A stretch of DNA of 64,000 bases. Source: Mycolicibacterium peregrinum (GTDB lineage: Bacteria; Actinomycetota; Actinomycetes; Mycobacteriales; Mycobacteriaceae). Shown here piece after piece: positions 1-7,728 of the stretch. A program made the position numbers and the translations under genes. The number at the start of each line of letters is the position of its first letter. Within the stretch, counting starts at the first letter, position 1. The notes beneath the pieces were generated by a model that saw only the letters and a list, made by a program, of their open reading frames with translations, was not told the DNA's origin and did not search any database. The stretch lies in assembly GCF_001665785.1 (NCBI RefSeq), contig NZ_LZSO01000049.1, forward strand, positions 186,001 to 250,000, read 5' to 3'.

Positions 1-236
1 AGCTCGGTGACACCGGTCGCGTAATGCCGGGTGATACCGGGGTCGATCGACGTGATCGGAACCGCGGGCGACGTCGGGGCCACCGAGCGGCGGACGGAGC
101 TGCCCACCGACGCGAGTGTCGCTACTTCGTCGACCGTTCCCCAGGTGCCGCAATTGGCGCAGCGCCCCACCCATTTGGGGGTGGCGTGCTGACATTCCGA
201 GCAGCGGTATTGCGAACGTATTTTCGAAGCGGCCAC
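1..236 (-). CDS. radA: DNA repair protein RadA, N-terminal part (cut by the window edge)
   Basis: RadA is a RecA-like ATPase that processes recombination intermediates. Only the first ~78 codons are inside the window; the frame runs off position 1. It starts at a GTG (236) and shows the N-terminal C4 zinc finger, cysteines at residues 12, 15, 26 and 29, followed by the segment ending ITRHYATGVTEL that precedes the RadA Walker A region. The ATPase and Lon-like domains lie outside. The gene is transcribed away from carD and lies downstream of lpqE in the same direction, the order known from M. tuberculosis. GTG is chosen because the ATG slightly upstream is out of frame. Confidence 0.9.
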   Translation of the reverse strand, partial: MAASKIRSQYRCSECQHATPKWVGRCANCGTWGTVDEVATLASVGSSVRRSVAPTSPAVPITSIDPGITRHYATGVTE

Positions 237-318
237 GCCGTGACAGTAACGGCAACCCCCGACATCAGCGGTTAGGCACGCGCCGGTCGGGGGCCCCGCG
301 GGTCAGCGGTGTGGCAGG

Positions 319-909
319 TCAGTGATGCCCGCCGGCTTCGGCGCCGCCGGCGGCAGCCTCGCTCGGCTCTTCGCCGGCCGTGTTGCGCCGCGGTGCCTCG
401 CCCGCCGAGATCGGCACGGCGACAGTGGTCTCGCCGTTCTCGAACTTGAAGGTGAAGTCGTAGAGCAGACCGTTGGTGACCGGCTTGGTCAGCGTGACCT
501 TGGCGGTGACGGCGTCGGCGGCCTCGGTCTTCTCCAGCGGCTTGGTCTGGCCGTCGGGCTCGCCCACCACCAGGACGCCGCCTGCCGGGATGGTCTGATC
601 CCCGGTCAGTGCCACGTCGCCCACGGGGGACTTGATCGAGACCAGCTTGTCGGCCTGCTCGGTGGATCCGTTGGCTGCGACGAACAGCAACTCGGCCTCC
701 GAGCCTGCCTCGACGTAGTCCTTCTGCTGCGGCGCGCGCAGGTGCACGTTGCGCAGCGCGATGGCGCCGGACTGTGCGTTGACGCCGTTGACGGCGGGCT
801 CCTGGGTGGCCGTCTGGGAGACCTGGCCGGCGCTGCACCCGGTGAGAACGGCTGCGGTCAGGCCACATGCGGCCAGACCGGCCGAGGCACGCATTGCGAA
901 GCGGTTCAC
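319..909 (-). CDS. lpqE: LpqE-like lipoprotein (secreted, DUF461/PCuAC-like)
   Basis: A 196-residue exported lipoprotein. The N-terminus has a short basic part, a hydrophobic core and the lipobox VLTGC with the acylated cysteine at residue 25. The mature protein begins with a Ser/Gln/Thr-rich linker and then a beta-rich domain with alternating hydrophobics. The tail ends in AGGHH, a possible metal-binding end. Position between radA and carD, divergent from carD, identifies it as the LpqE orthologue. The family resembles the copper-chaperone-like PCuAC fold, but the MxM/H copper motif is not evident, so the biochemical role is open. Confidence 0.85.
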   Translation of the reverse strand: MNRFAMRASAGLAACGLTAAVLTGCSAGQVSQTATQEPAVNGVNAQSGAIALRNVHLRAPQQKDYVEAGSEAELLFVAANGSTEQADKLVSIKSPVGDVALTGDQTIPAGGVLVVGEPDGQTKPLEKTEAADAVTAKVTLTKPVTNGLLYDFTFKFENGETTVAVPISAGEAPRRNTAGEEPSEAAAGGAEAGGHH

Positions 910-1174
910 TCAAGCCTCCTGAGCTGGGTCGGCGTACTTCGACTATGCACAGTAGTAGGTGGCGTCGGCGGGCGGAATGCGAGGGCTTGGCAGACGCCTC
1001 GGAAGGGGGTCCGGCCACGGCCGTCCCGGGCGCGCAACACCTTTGCGGGGGCAGCCGTTTCGGCCCCCCGGCAGGCCAGGTGGTTGCACGCTTTCGTCAC
1101 CATGTCAACCCCTGTTCTTCACCTGCATGGCCCCTGACCTGCATAGTTGGTGCGCGTGTGATCTGGGCCCGTGT

Positions 1175-1180
1175 TAGGAT
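1175..1180 (+). promoter_or_regulatory. Putative -10 element of carD in the lpqE/carD divergent spacer
   Basis: TAGGAT fits the mycobacterial TAnnnT -10 consensus and lies 26 nt before the carD ATG. An AGGGG-type ribosome binding stretch sits between it and the start. No convincing -35 is seen at 17 nt. The remaining spacer (910-1174) holds no coding region that I can support. Confidence 0.4.
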
Positions 1181-1206
1181 GGACTAGCGAAAGGGGCTCG
1201 AATCAG

Positions 1207-1695
1207 ATGATTTTTAAGGTCGGAGACACCGTCGTCTATCCACACCACGGTGCTGCGTTGATCGAGGCGATCGAAACCCGGACTATCAAAGGCGAGCAGA
1301 AGGAATATCTCGTCCTGAAGGTTTCCCAAGGGGATCTGACCGTTCGAGTACCCGCAGACAACGCTGAGTATGTCGGTGTCCGCGACGTCGTGGGCCAGGA
1401 AGGTCTCGACAAGGTTTTCCAGGTGTTGCGGGCTCCGCACACCGAAGAGCCGACCAACTGGTCGCGCCGCTACAAGGCCAATCTCGAGAAGCTGGCCTCC
1501 GGTGACGTGAACAAGGTTGCCGAGGTTGTCCGGGATCTGTGGCGTCGCGATCAGGAACGCGGTCTGTCCGCGGGTGAGAAGCGAATGCTGGCCAAGGCCC
1601 GGCAGATTCTGGTCGGTGAGCTTGCGCTGGCCGAGAACACCGATGACGCCAAGGCGGAGACCATCCTCGACGAGGTTCTGGCCGCCGCGTCCTGA
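1207..1695 (+). CDS. carD: RNA polymerase-binding transcription factor CarD
   Basis: CarD binds the RNA polymerase beta subunit and stabilises open complexes at rRNA and many other promoters; it is essential in mycobacteria. The protein has 162 residues, the usual length. Residues 1-53 form the Tudor-like RNAP-interacting domain, with R25 and R47 at the positions known to contact beta. Residues 80-162 form the helical DNA-binding domain, including W85, which wedges into the upstream fork. The start at ATG 1207 (MIFKVGDTVVYPHHGAA) matches the family N-terminus; the frame is open 12 codons further upstream but that extension has no similarity. ispD follows after 3 nt. Confidence 0.98.
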   Translation: MIFKVGDTVVYPHHGAALIEAIETRTIKGEQKEYLVLKVSQGDLTVRVPADNAEYVGVRDVVGQEGLDKVFQVLRAPHTEEPTNWSRRYKANLEKLASGDVNKVAEVVRDLWRRDQERGLSAGEKRMLAKARQILVGELALAENTDDAKAETILDEVLAAAS

Positions 1696-1698
1696 CGC

Positions 1699-2373
1699 GT
1701 GGTGGCAACAACTGTCGCGGTCGTCCCGGCCGCCGGCTCAGGTGAGCGGCTAGGCGCGGGCAGACCCAAAGCGTTCGTCAAACTGGGGGACAAACCCCTG
1801 TTGGAGCACGCCCTCGACGGGCTGCTGGCCTCAGGGGTGATCGACAAGGTCGTGGTCGCGGTTCCGCCCGCGCTCACGGATGAGGCCACCTTGGTGTTCG
1901 GGGGCCGTGCGCACATCGTGGCCGGGGGAGCCGATCGCACCGAATCGGTGGCGCTGGCCCTTGAGGCCGCCGGCGAACCGGATTTCGTCCTCGTGCACGA
2001 CGCCGCCCGGGCGTTGACTCCCCCTTCGCTCGTCGCCCGGATCGTCGCGGCACTGGCCGACGGCCACGCCGCCGTCGTTCCCGGCCTCCCATTGGCCGAC
2101 ACCATCAAGGCCGTCGACGCCAACGGCGCGGTGCTGGGCACGCCCGAGCGGGCCGGTCTGCGGGCCGTGCAGACCCCTCAGGGCTTCCACACCGATGTGT
2201 TGCGCCGGGCTTATCAACGTGCCGGTGCCGGTGTGGTCACCGACGACGCCTCGCTCGTCGAGCAGATCGGTACCCCCGTGCAGATCGTCGAGGGCGATCC
2301 GATGGCGTTCAAGATCACGACTCCACTGGATCTGCTGCTCGCCCAGGCCGTCATGGCGCGTGGCACATGCTGA
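1699..2373 (+). CDS. ispD: 2-C-methyl-D-erythritol 4-phosphate cytidylyltransferase IspD
   Basis: IspD joins CTP and MEP to give CDP-methylerythritol, the third step of the non-mevalonate isoprenoid pathway. The 224-residue protein opens with the nucleotide-binding signature PAAGSGERLG..PKAF (residues 9-26), and carries VHDAARAL and the C-terminal DPMAFKITTPLDL segment typical of the family. The start is GTG 1699, three bases after the carD stop. The 3' end overlaps ispF by 7 nt, so the two are probably translationally coupled, in the carD-ispD-ispF order of mycobacteria. Confidence 0.97.
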   Translation: MVATTVAVVPAAGSGERLGAGRPKAFVKLGDKPLLEHALDGLLASGVIDKVVVAVPPALTDEATLVFGGRAHIVAGGADRTESVALALEAAGEPDFVLVHDAARALTPPSLVARIVAALADGHAAVVPGLPLADTIKAVDANGAVLGTPERAGLRAVQTPQGFHTDVLRRAYQRAGAGVVTDDASLVEQIGTPVQIVEGDPMAFKITTPLDLLLAQAVMARGTC

Positions 2374-2843
2374 TCCCCAGAGTCGGGTTGGGTAGCGACG
2401 TCCATCCGATCGAGCCGGGCCGGCCGTGTTGGCTGCTGTGCCTGGAGTTCGAAGGCGCCGACGGCTGCGCCGGCCATTCCGACGGTGACGTCGCCGCGCA
2501 CGCATTGTGTGACGCGCTGCTCAGTGCGGCGGGCCTCGGTGACCTCGGCGGGGTCTTCGGCACCGACCGGCCGGAATGGCGGGGAGTCACCGGCGCCGAC
2601 ATGCTGCGCCACGTGCGCGGGCTGGTGCAGGAAGCGGGCTTCGCGATCGGCAACGCCACAGTGCAGGTCATCGGCAACCGGCCCAAGATCGGGCCGCGCC
2701 GTGAGGAGGCCCAGGACCTGCTCTCCGGTCTGATCGGGGCTCCGGTGTCGGTCTCGGCGACCACGACCGACGGGCTCGGTCTGACCGGTCGGGGTGAAGG
2801 TTTGGCCGCGATAGCCAGCGCTTTGGTGGTTCCGGCGGAATAG
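2367..2843 (+). CDS. ispF: 2-C-methyl-D-erythritol 2,4-cyclodiphosphate synthase IspF
   Basis: IspF cyclises CDP-ME-2-phosphate to MEcPP with release of CMP. The 158-residue protein has the metal ligands D11 and H13 (SDVHP) and H45 (DVAAHAL), the AGHSDGDV loop and the C-terminal TTTDGLGLTGRGEG substrate loop. It overlaps ispD by 7 nt. The enzyme is a soluble homotrimer in the family. Confidence 0.97.
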   Translation: MLIPRVGLGSDVHPIEPGRPCWLLCLEFEGADGCAGHSDGDVAAHALCDALLSAAGLGDLGGVFGTDRPEWRGVTGADMLRHVRGLVQEAGFAIGNATVQVIGNRPKIGPRREEAQDLLSGLIGAPVSVSATTTDGLGLTGRGEGLAAIASALVVPAE

Positions 2844-2862
2844 GCCGGTAAGCTGGCACGTC

Positions 2863-4299
2863 GTGACCGATCGCGCTCAAGCTGTCGGGTCGGCAACAGA
2901 GACCGGCCTGCGGCTGTACGACACCATGGCGGGTGTCGTACGGGATTTCGTACCGCTGCGGCCGGGGCACGCTTCGATCTACCTGTGCGGTGCCACCGTT
3001 CAGGGCTTACCGCACATCGGTCATGTCCGTAGCGGAGTCGCGTTCGATGTGCTGCGCCGCTGGCTGACCGCCAATGGATACGACGTTGCGTTCATCCGCA
3101 ACGTCACCGACATCGACGACAAGATCCTCAACAAGGCGGCCGACGCCGGCCGGCCGTGGTGGGAGTGGGCCGCGACCTACGAGCGGGCGTTCAGCGCCGC
3201 GTACGACGCGCTGGGCGTGCTTCCGCCGTCGGCTGAGCCGCGGGCCACCGGCCACATCACCCAGATGGTCGAGCTCATCGACCGCCTGATCGAGAAGGGG
3301 CACGCGTACGCCCAGGGCGGCGACGTGTATTTCGACGTGCAGAGCCAGTCCGACTACGGCGCGCTGTCCGGTCATCGGATCGACGATGTGCACCAGGGTG
3401 AGGGCGTGGCCACGGGCAAACGCGATCAGCGCGACTTCACGCTGTGGAAGGGCGCCAAGCCGGGCGAGCCGTCGTGGCCGACGCCCTGGGGCCGGGGACG
3501 GCCCGGCTGGCACACCGAGTGCGTCGCGATGTGCGAGGCCTACCTCGGCGAGGAGTTCGACATCCACGCCGGCGGCATGGACCTGATCTTCCCGCACCAC
3601 GAGAACGAGATCGCCCAGGCTCGGGCCGCGGGCGACGGGTTCGCCCGGTACTGGCTGCACAACGGCTGGGTCACCATGGGCGGCGAGAAGATGAGCAAGT
3701 CGCTGGGCAACGTGCTTTCGATTCCTGCTGTGCTGCAACGGGTTCGGGCTGCCGAGCTGCGCTACTACCTGGGCAGCGCGCATTACCGGTCCATGCTGGA
3801 GTTCTCCGAGAATGCGCTGCAGGATGCGGTGAAGGCCTACAGCGGCATCGAGGACTTCCTACACCGGGTGCGCAACCGGGTCGGCGCGGTGGCCGTCGGC
3901 GACTGGACGCCCAAGTTCGCGGCCGCACTGAACGACGACCTCGCGGTGCCGATCGCACTGGCCGAGGTGCATGCTGCGCGGGCCGAGGGCAACCGCGCAC
4001 TGGATGCCGGTGATCACGACGGCGCGATGGCGCAGGCCACCTCGATCCGCGCGATGATGGGGATCCTCGGCTGCGATCCGCTGGACGAGCGTTGGGAATC
4101 CCGCGACGAGACGTCGGCGGCGCTGGCTGCGGTGGACGAGCTGGTGCAGTGGGCGCTGGCCGGTCGGGCCGAGGCCCGGGCCAATCGGGACTGGGCCGCG
4201 GCCGACGCCATCCGGGATCGACTCAAGGCGGCAGGTATCGAGGTCACCGACACCGCCGATGGTCCACAGTGGGCACTGGTGGACGGAAACGGAGCGTAG
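2863..4299 (+). CDS. cysS: Cysteinyl-tRNA synthetase
   Basis: Class Ia aminoacyl-tRNA synthetase that charges tRNA-Cys. 478 residues. HIGH motif at residues 51-54, KMSKS at 276-280, and the four zinc ligands expected from E. coli CysRS at C42, C220, H245 and E249. It starts at GTG 2863, 19 nt after ispF. The first ~15 residues are less conserved than the rest. rlmB begins immediately after the stop codon. Confidence 0.97.
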   Translation: MTDRAQAVGSATETGLRLYDTMAGVVRDFVPLRPGHASIYLCGATVQGLPHIGHVRSGVAFDVLRRWLTANGYDVAFIRNVTDIDDKILNKAADAGRPWWEWAATYERAFSAAYDALGVLPPSAEPRATGHITQMVELIDRLIEKGHAYAQGGDVYFDVQSQSDYGALSGHRIDDVHQGEGVATGKRDQRDFTLWKGAKPGEPSWPTPWGRGRPGWHTECVAMCEAYLGEEFDIHAGGMDLIFPHHENEIAQARAAGDGFARYWLHNGWVTMGGEKMSKSLGNVLSIPAVLQRVRAAELRYYLGSAHYRSMLEFSENALQDAVKAYSGIEDFLHRVRNRVGAVAVGDWTPKFAAALNDDLAVPIALAEVHAARAEGNRALDAGDHDGAMAQATSIRAMMGILGCDPLDERWESRDETSAALAAVDELVQWALAGRAEARANRDWAAADAIRDRLKAAGIEVTDTADGPQWALVDGNGA

Positions 4300-5244
4300 A
4301 TGGCCGGGAATTCGCAGCGGCGCGGCGCAGTGCGCAAGCCGGGCACCAAGAAAGGGCCGACCGTCGGGTCCGGCGGCGTGCGTCGCCGCGGGCTCGAAGG
4401 CCGTGGCGCCACGCCGCGCGCCGATCAGCGCCCGCACCATCCGGCTGCCAAGAAGGCCGCGAAGGCGGCTCGTCAGGCACAGGGGCGGCACAAGAAGACC
4501 GACGACACCGAGTTGGTGCTCGGCCGCAACCCGGTGGTGGAGTGCCTGCGGGCCAAGGTTCCGGCCACCGCGCTGTACGTGGCGTTGGGTACCGAGGCCG
4601 ACGAGCGTCTCACCGAATCGGTCCAGATCGCCGCGGACCGCGGTATCTCGATCCTCGAGGTGCAGCGCCACGATCTGGACCGGATGAGCTCCAACGGACT
4701 GCACCAGGGTCTGGCCCTGCAGGTGCCGCCGTACAACTACGCCCACCCCGACGATCTGTTGAAGGCGGCCAGGGACTCCGGGGAGCCCGCCCTGATGGTG
4801 GCCTTGGACAACATTTCCGATCCCCGCAACCTGGGTGCCATCGTGCGTTCGGTGGCCGCGTTCGGCGGACAAGGCGTGGTGATCCCGCAGCGGCGGTCGG
4901 CTTCGGTGACCGCGGTGGCGTGGCGCACCAGTGCCGGCGCCGCGGCCCGTACTCCGGTGGCGCGGGCGACGAATCTGACTCGCACACTGAAGAGTTACGC
5001 CGATGCCGGTCTTCAGGTCGTCGGCCTCGATGCCGGCGGCGACACCACGCTGGACGAACTCGAGGGCACCGGGCCGATGGTCGTTGTCGTCGGCTCGGAG
5101 GGCAAGGGCCTGTCCCGGTTGGTCCGCGAGAACTGCGATGCGGTGGTGTCGATCCCGATGGCGGGGCCCACGGAGTCGCTGAACGCTTCGGTCGCGGCCG
5201 GTGTGGTGCTCGCCGAGATCGCCCGTCAGCGCCGCAGTCTTTAG
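4300..5244 (+). CDS. rlmB: 23S rRNA (guanosine-2'-O-)-methyltransferase, TrmH/SpoU family (RlmB-like)
   Basis: SPOUT-class, SAM-dependent 2'-O-methyltransferase. 314 residues: a basic, disordered tail (1-65, rich in Lys/Arg/Gly), a substrate-binding domain beginning at LVLGRNPVVE (~72-140), and the knotted SPOUT domain with motif 1 (SDPRNLGAIVRSVAAFG), motif 2 (VVGSEGKGLSRLV) and motif 3 (IPMAGPTESLNASVAAGVVL). It starts directly at the cysS stop. The RNA target is inferred from the family (G2251 type); other SpoU targets cannot be excluded. Confidence 0.92.
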   Translation: MAGNSQRRGAVRKPGTKKGPTVGSGGVRRRGLEGRGATPRADQRPHHPAAKKAAKAARQAQGRHKKTDDTELVLGRNPVVECLRAKVPATALYVALGTEADERLTESVQIAADRGISILEVQRHDLDRMSSNGLHQGLALQVPPYNYAHPDDLLKAARDSGEPALMVALDNISDPRNLGAIVRSVAAFGGQGVVIPQRRSASVTAVAWRTSAGAAARTPVARATNLTRTLKSYADAGLQVVGLDAGGDTTLDELEGTGPMVVVVGSEGKGLSRLVRENCDAVVSIPMAGPTESLNASVAAGVVLAEIARQRRSL

Positions 5245-5246
5245 CG

Positions 5247-5304
5247 CGAGCAGACGCGAAAGTGCCCAAAAACCAGCACTTTTGGGTACTTTCGCGTCTG
5301 CTCG
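5247..5304. terminator. Bidirectional hairpin terminator between rlmB and the convergent transporter gene
   Basis: A 25-bp inverted repeat (arms 5247-5271 and 5280-5304, loop of 8 nt) with one G.U pair. It has an A-run on the 5' side and a T-run on the 3' side of the loop. It fills the whole gap between two convergent stops (5244 and 5305), so it can serve both directions. Confidence 0.8.
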
Positions 5305-6537
5305 TCAGTGGAAGATGCGCAGGCTGGCCCACAGCGCCACCACGGCGGCCACGAGGGTGAGCGGCACTGTCGCCAAGCCCACCCGGCTGAACTCGGTGAA
5401 CCGAGCTGGCAGGCCGTCGCGATGAACCACGTTGCGCCACAACAGGTTTGACAGTGACCCGACGTAGGTCAGGTTGGGGCCGATGTTCACCCCGATCAGC
5501 ACGGCCAAGACGGCGCCCGGACCGGCGCCGGCCACCAGTGGAAGCAGCACCAGCACCGCCGGCAGGTTGTTGACCAGATTGGCCAGGACTGCCGCCACCG
5601 CGGCAAGGCCCAACAGCGCGGGTAACGAGTCGCCGACGGGAAGCGCCCCACGCATCCACTCGCCCAGTCCGTTGTGCACGACCGCGTCGACCACGACACC
5701 CAGGCACAGCACGAACGCCAGGAACGGCACGTTGACGGCGCGCACGATCCCGCCGATGGTGCTGCGGCGCTGAGCCAGGCTGCGCACACCGAGCACCGCC
5801 GCCCCGGCCAGCGCCGCCCAGGCCGGGGACACATCCAACACCGAGGTGACGACGAAGCCCGCCAGCGTCAAACCCAGCACCACGAGTACGAACACCGGAA
5901 TCTCGGGGGGCGGGGGAGTCACCTCGGCGGCCGGACGGCTCAGTTCGTGGCGGAAAAGCACACGGAGCACGATGAATTCGACGGCGATGGCGGCCAGCCA
6001 GGGCAGCGCCATCACCGCAGTGAACTGGGTGAAGGACAGTCCGGCCACGGCGAAGGCCAACAGGTTGGTCAAGTTCGACACCGGAAACAGCAGCGACGCG
6101 GAGTTGGCCAGGTGCGCGCTGGCATAGGCATGCGGGCGCGGCGGTATCGCCAGCGTGCGCGCGGTGGCCAGGACAACCGGCGTCAACAGCACCACGGTCG
6201 CATCCAGGCTCAGCACCGCCGTCGTCGTCGCCCCAATCAGGAAGACCCGGGTCAGCAGCCGCCGGGAATCGCCCCGGCTGGCCCGGGCCATCAACGTACC
6301 CGCGGCGTGGAACAGACCCTCGTCGTCGCACAGGTGCGCCAGCACCAGTACGGCCGCGAGGAATCCGACCACGGGCAGCAGCCTCTGCACTTCGGCGAGC
6401 GCGTCGTCCGTCGATATCACCCCGAACGCGATCAGCAGCCCCGCAGCCGGGATCGCCACGACGGCCTCGGGCCAGCCTTCTGGCCGTGCCAGCGCGAACG
6501 CCAGCACGACCGCCAGGGCGATGAGCGCGAGGATCAA
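5305..6537 (-). CDS. arsB2: ArsB/SLC13-type anion or arsenite transporter (ArsB2/Rv3578-like)
   Basis: Integral membrane transporter of the ArsB/NhaD superfamily, about 10-11 predicted helices over 410 residues. It includes DATVVLLTPVVLATAR and NLVNNLPAVLVLLPL, the two inverted-repeat hairpin loops typical of the ion transporter fold. The name follows the M. tuberculosis orthologue next to the metallo-beta-lactamase gene; real substrate specificity is unproven. Start chosen at TTG 6537, whose TTGA overlaps the stop of the upstream gene (translational coupling). An in-frame GTG at 6564 would add 9 residues. The C-terminus ends one base before the bidirectional hairpin. Confidence 0.85.
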   Translation of the reverse strand: MILALIALAVVLAFALARPEGWPEAVVAIPAAGLLIAFGVISTDDALAEVQRLLPVVGFLAAVLVLAHLCDDEGLFHAAGTLMARASRGDSRRLLTRVFLIGATTTAVLSLDATVVLLTPVVLATARTLAIPPRPHAYASAHLANSASLLFPVSNLTNLLAFAVAGLSFTQFTAVMALPWLAAIAVEFIVLRVLFRHELSRPAAEVTPPPPEIPVFVLVVLGLTLAGFVVTSVLDVSPAWAALAGAAVLGVRSLAQRRSTIGGIVRAVNVPFLAFVLCLGVVVDAVVHNGLGEWMRGALPVGDSLPALLGLAAVAAVLANLVNNLPAVLVLLPLVAGAGPGAVLAVLIGVNIGPNLTYVGSLSNLLWRNVVHRDGLPARFTEFSRVGLATVPLTLVAAVVALWASLRIFH

Positions 6538-7457
6538 CTGATCCAGGGATCGGAGCGTTCCCACACCGTGGGTAGGTGCAGGCGCACTCCGTCCTGTTCG
6601 GCGAGCCGGGTCAGCACCCGCATCGACACATCGAGGTCGTCGCCGGCATACGGCAGGGCGCGTAGCGGCTCGTGCAGGGGGCGGAAGAAATCGTCCCAGT
6701 GGATCAGCACGACCCGCCGCGCCCCGACCGCGCGCACGGTTTCGGCCCAGTAGGTCTCGAAATACTGCTCGGACTGCAGGCCCAGCTGGCCGATCCCGAG
6801 GTAGACCACCTCGGCGCGTTGCCTGGTCAGGGCGCCAGGCACCGCCCCGGCGCTGCCGACGATCAGCAGCCGGCGGTCGCTGGGCCGGTGGTGCACCAGG
6901 GTCGACCAGGCTTCTCCGCACTTGTAGGCCGCGACCTTCACCGGCGGGACGACCGGTTCGGTGATGATGCCCGGGAACCGGTCCGGCGGGCAGTGCTCGG
7001 ACTCGAAGAGCGTCACGTCATACGCGCCGAGGGTGACGGCTTCGCCCGGCGTGACGGTCACGATCCGATCGGGGGCCAGGCCGCCCCCGACGCCGACCTG
7101 GGCGGTCGAGTTGCCGCCCACGAGTCGGGCGCCGGTGCGCTCGGCGACGACGGCCGAGTCCATGGCGTGGTCGAAGTGGCTGTGTACCGGCAGCACCGCT
7201 TCGAGTTTGTCGACGCCGAGGCGGGCCAGGCAGCCGTCGATGCGAGGCAGTGACGGCGCCAGCTTGCGCAGGACCACGCGTGGCAGTGTGGGCCGCGAGA
7301 AGAAGCCGTCGGTCAGTACGGCCGACGTGCCGTCGTCCACGAGGAGCGTGCTGACCCCCGCCCAGGTGACGGTGACCGGGGATTGCGGTGTGGCCGACGG
7401 CGCGTCGAAGAACCGCGCATAGGGGGCCAGGTCAGGTCTGCCGGGCTTGAGCCGCAT
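6534..7457 (-). CDS. Metallo-beta-lactamase-fold hydrolase (UlaG/NAPE-PLD-like)
   Basis: 307-residue soluble metallohydrolase. The metal motif HxHxDH is present as HSHFDH (H92, H94, D96, H97). Further ligand candidates are in FESEHCP, IVGSAG and the C-terminal LIHWDDFFRP. The shape matches the UlaG/NAPE-PLD branch rather than true beta-lactamases. It matches the conserved Rv3577 neighbour of arsB2 and overlaps that gene by 4 nt, so the two are one transcription unit. The substrate is unknown. Confidence 0.88.
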   Translation of the reverse strand: MRLKPGRPDLAPYARFFDAPSATPQSPVTVTWAGVSTLLVDDGTSAVLTDGFFSRPTLPRVVLRKLAPSLPRIDGCLARLGVDKLEAVLPVHSHFDHAMDSAVVAERTGARLVGGNSTAQVGVGGGLAPDRIVTVTPGEAVTLGAYDVTLFESEHCPPDRFPGIITEPVVPPVKVAAYKCGEAWSTLVHHRPSDRRLLIVGSAGAVPGALTRQRAEVVYLGIGQLGLQSEQYFETYWAETVRAVGARRVVLIHWDDFFRPLHEPLRALPYAGDDLDVSMRVLTRLAEQDGVRLHLPTVWERSDPWIS

Positions 7458-7479
7458 GGCTTCACCCTAGAACCAGGAC

Positions 7480-7728
7480 CTATCCGTAGCGACGGCGGAA
7501 CTTCTCCACCTGCCCCGCCGAGTCGAGATGCCGTGCGGTGCCGGTCCAGAACGGATGCGAGTCGTTGGTGACATCGACGACGATCAGCGGGTAGGTCCGG
7601 ACACCGTCCCGGGTGGGCCACTCGACGGTGCGGTCACTGGTCGCGGTGGACCGGGTCAGGAACTGGGTGCCGGTCGCGGCGTCCTGGAACACCACGGGGT
7701 GATAGTCGGGGTGGATGTCGGGTTTCAC
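7480..7728 (-). CDS. rpmE2: 50S ribosomal protein L31 type B (zinc-independent paralogue)
   Basis: 82 residues beginning (GTG 7728) with KPDIHPDYHPVVFQD, the classic L31B start. It lacks the CxxC pairs of zinc-binding L31, so it can replace the zinc form when zinc is scarce. The GTG overlaps the stop of the upstream CobW-like gene by 4 nt (GTGA), so it is the second gene of a Zur-controlled pair transcribed leftwards. Its stop is 22 nt from the start codon of the metallo-beta-lactamase gene. Confidence 0.95.
   Translation of the reverse strand: MKPDIHPDYHPVVFQDAATGTQFLTRSTATSDRTVEWPTRDGVRTYPLIVVDVTNDSHPFWTGTARHLDSAGQVEKFRRRYG

Noticed and set aside
4610..6331. 573-codon minus-strand frame over rlmB and arsB2
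   Set aside because: It crosses the bidirectional hairpin, and both overlapped genes have conserved motifs in other frames.
6538..6921. N-terminal extension of the ArsB2-like protein to 538 residues
   Set aside because: The added 128 residues are Arg/Pro-rich, overlap the metallo-beta-lactamase gene and do not belong to the membrane family.
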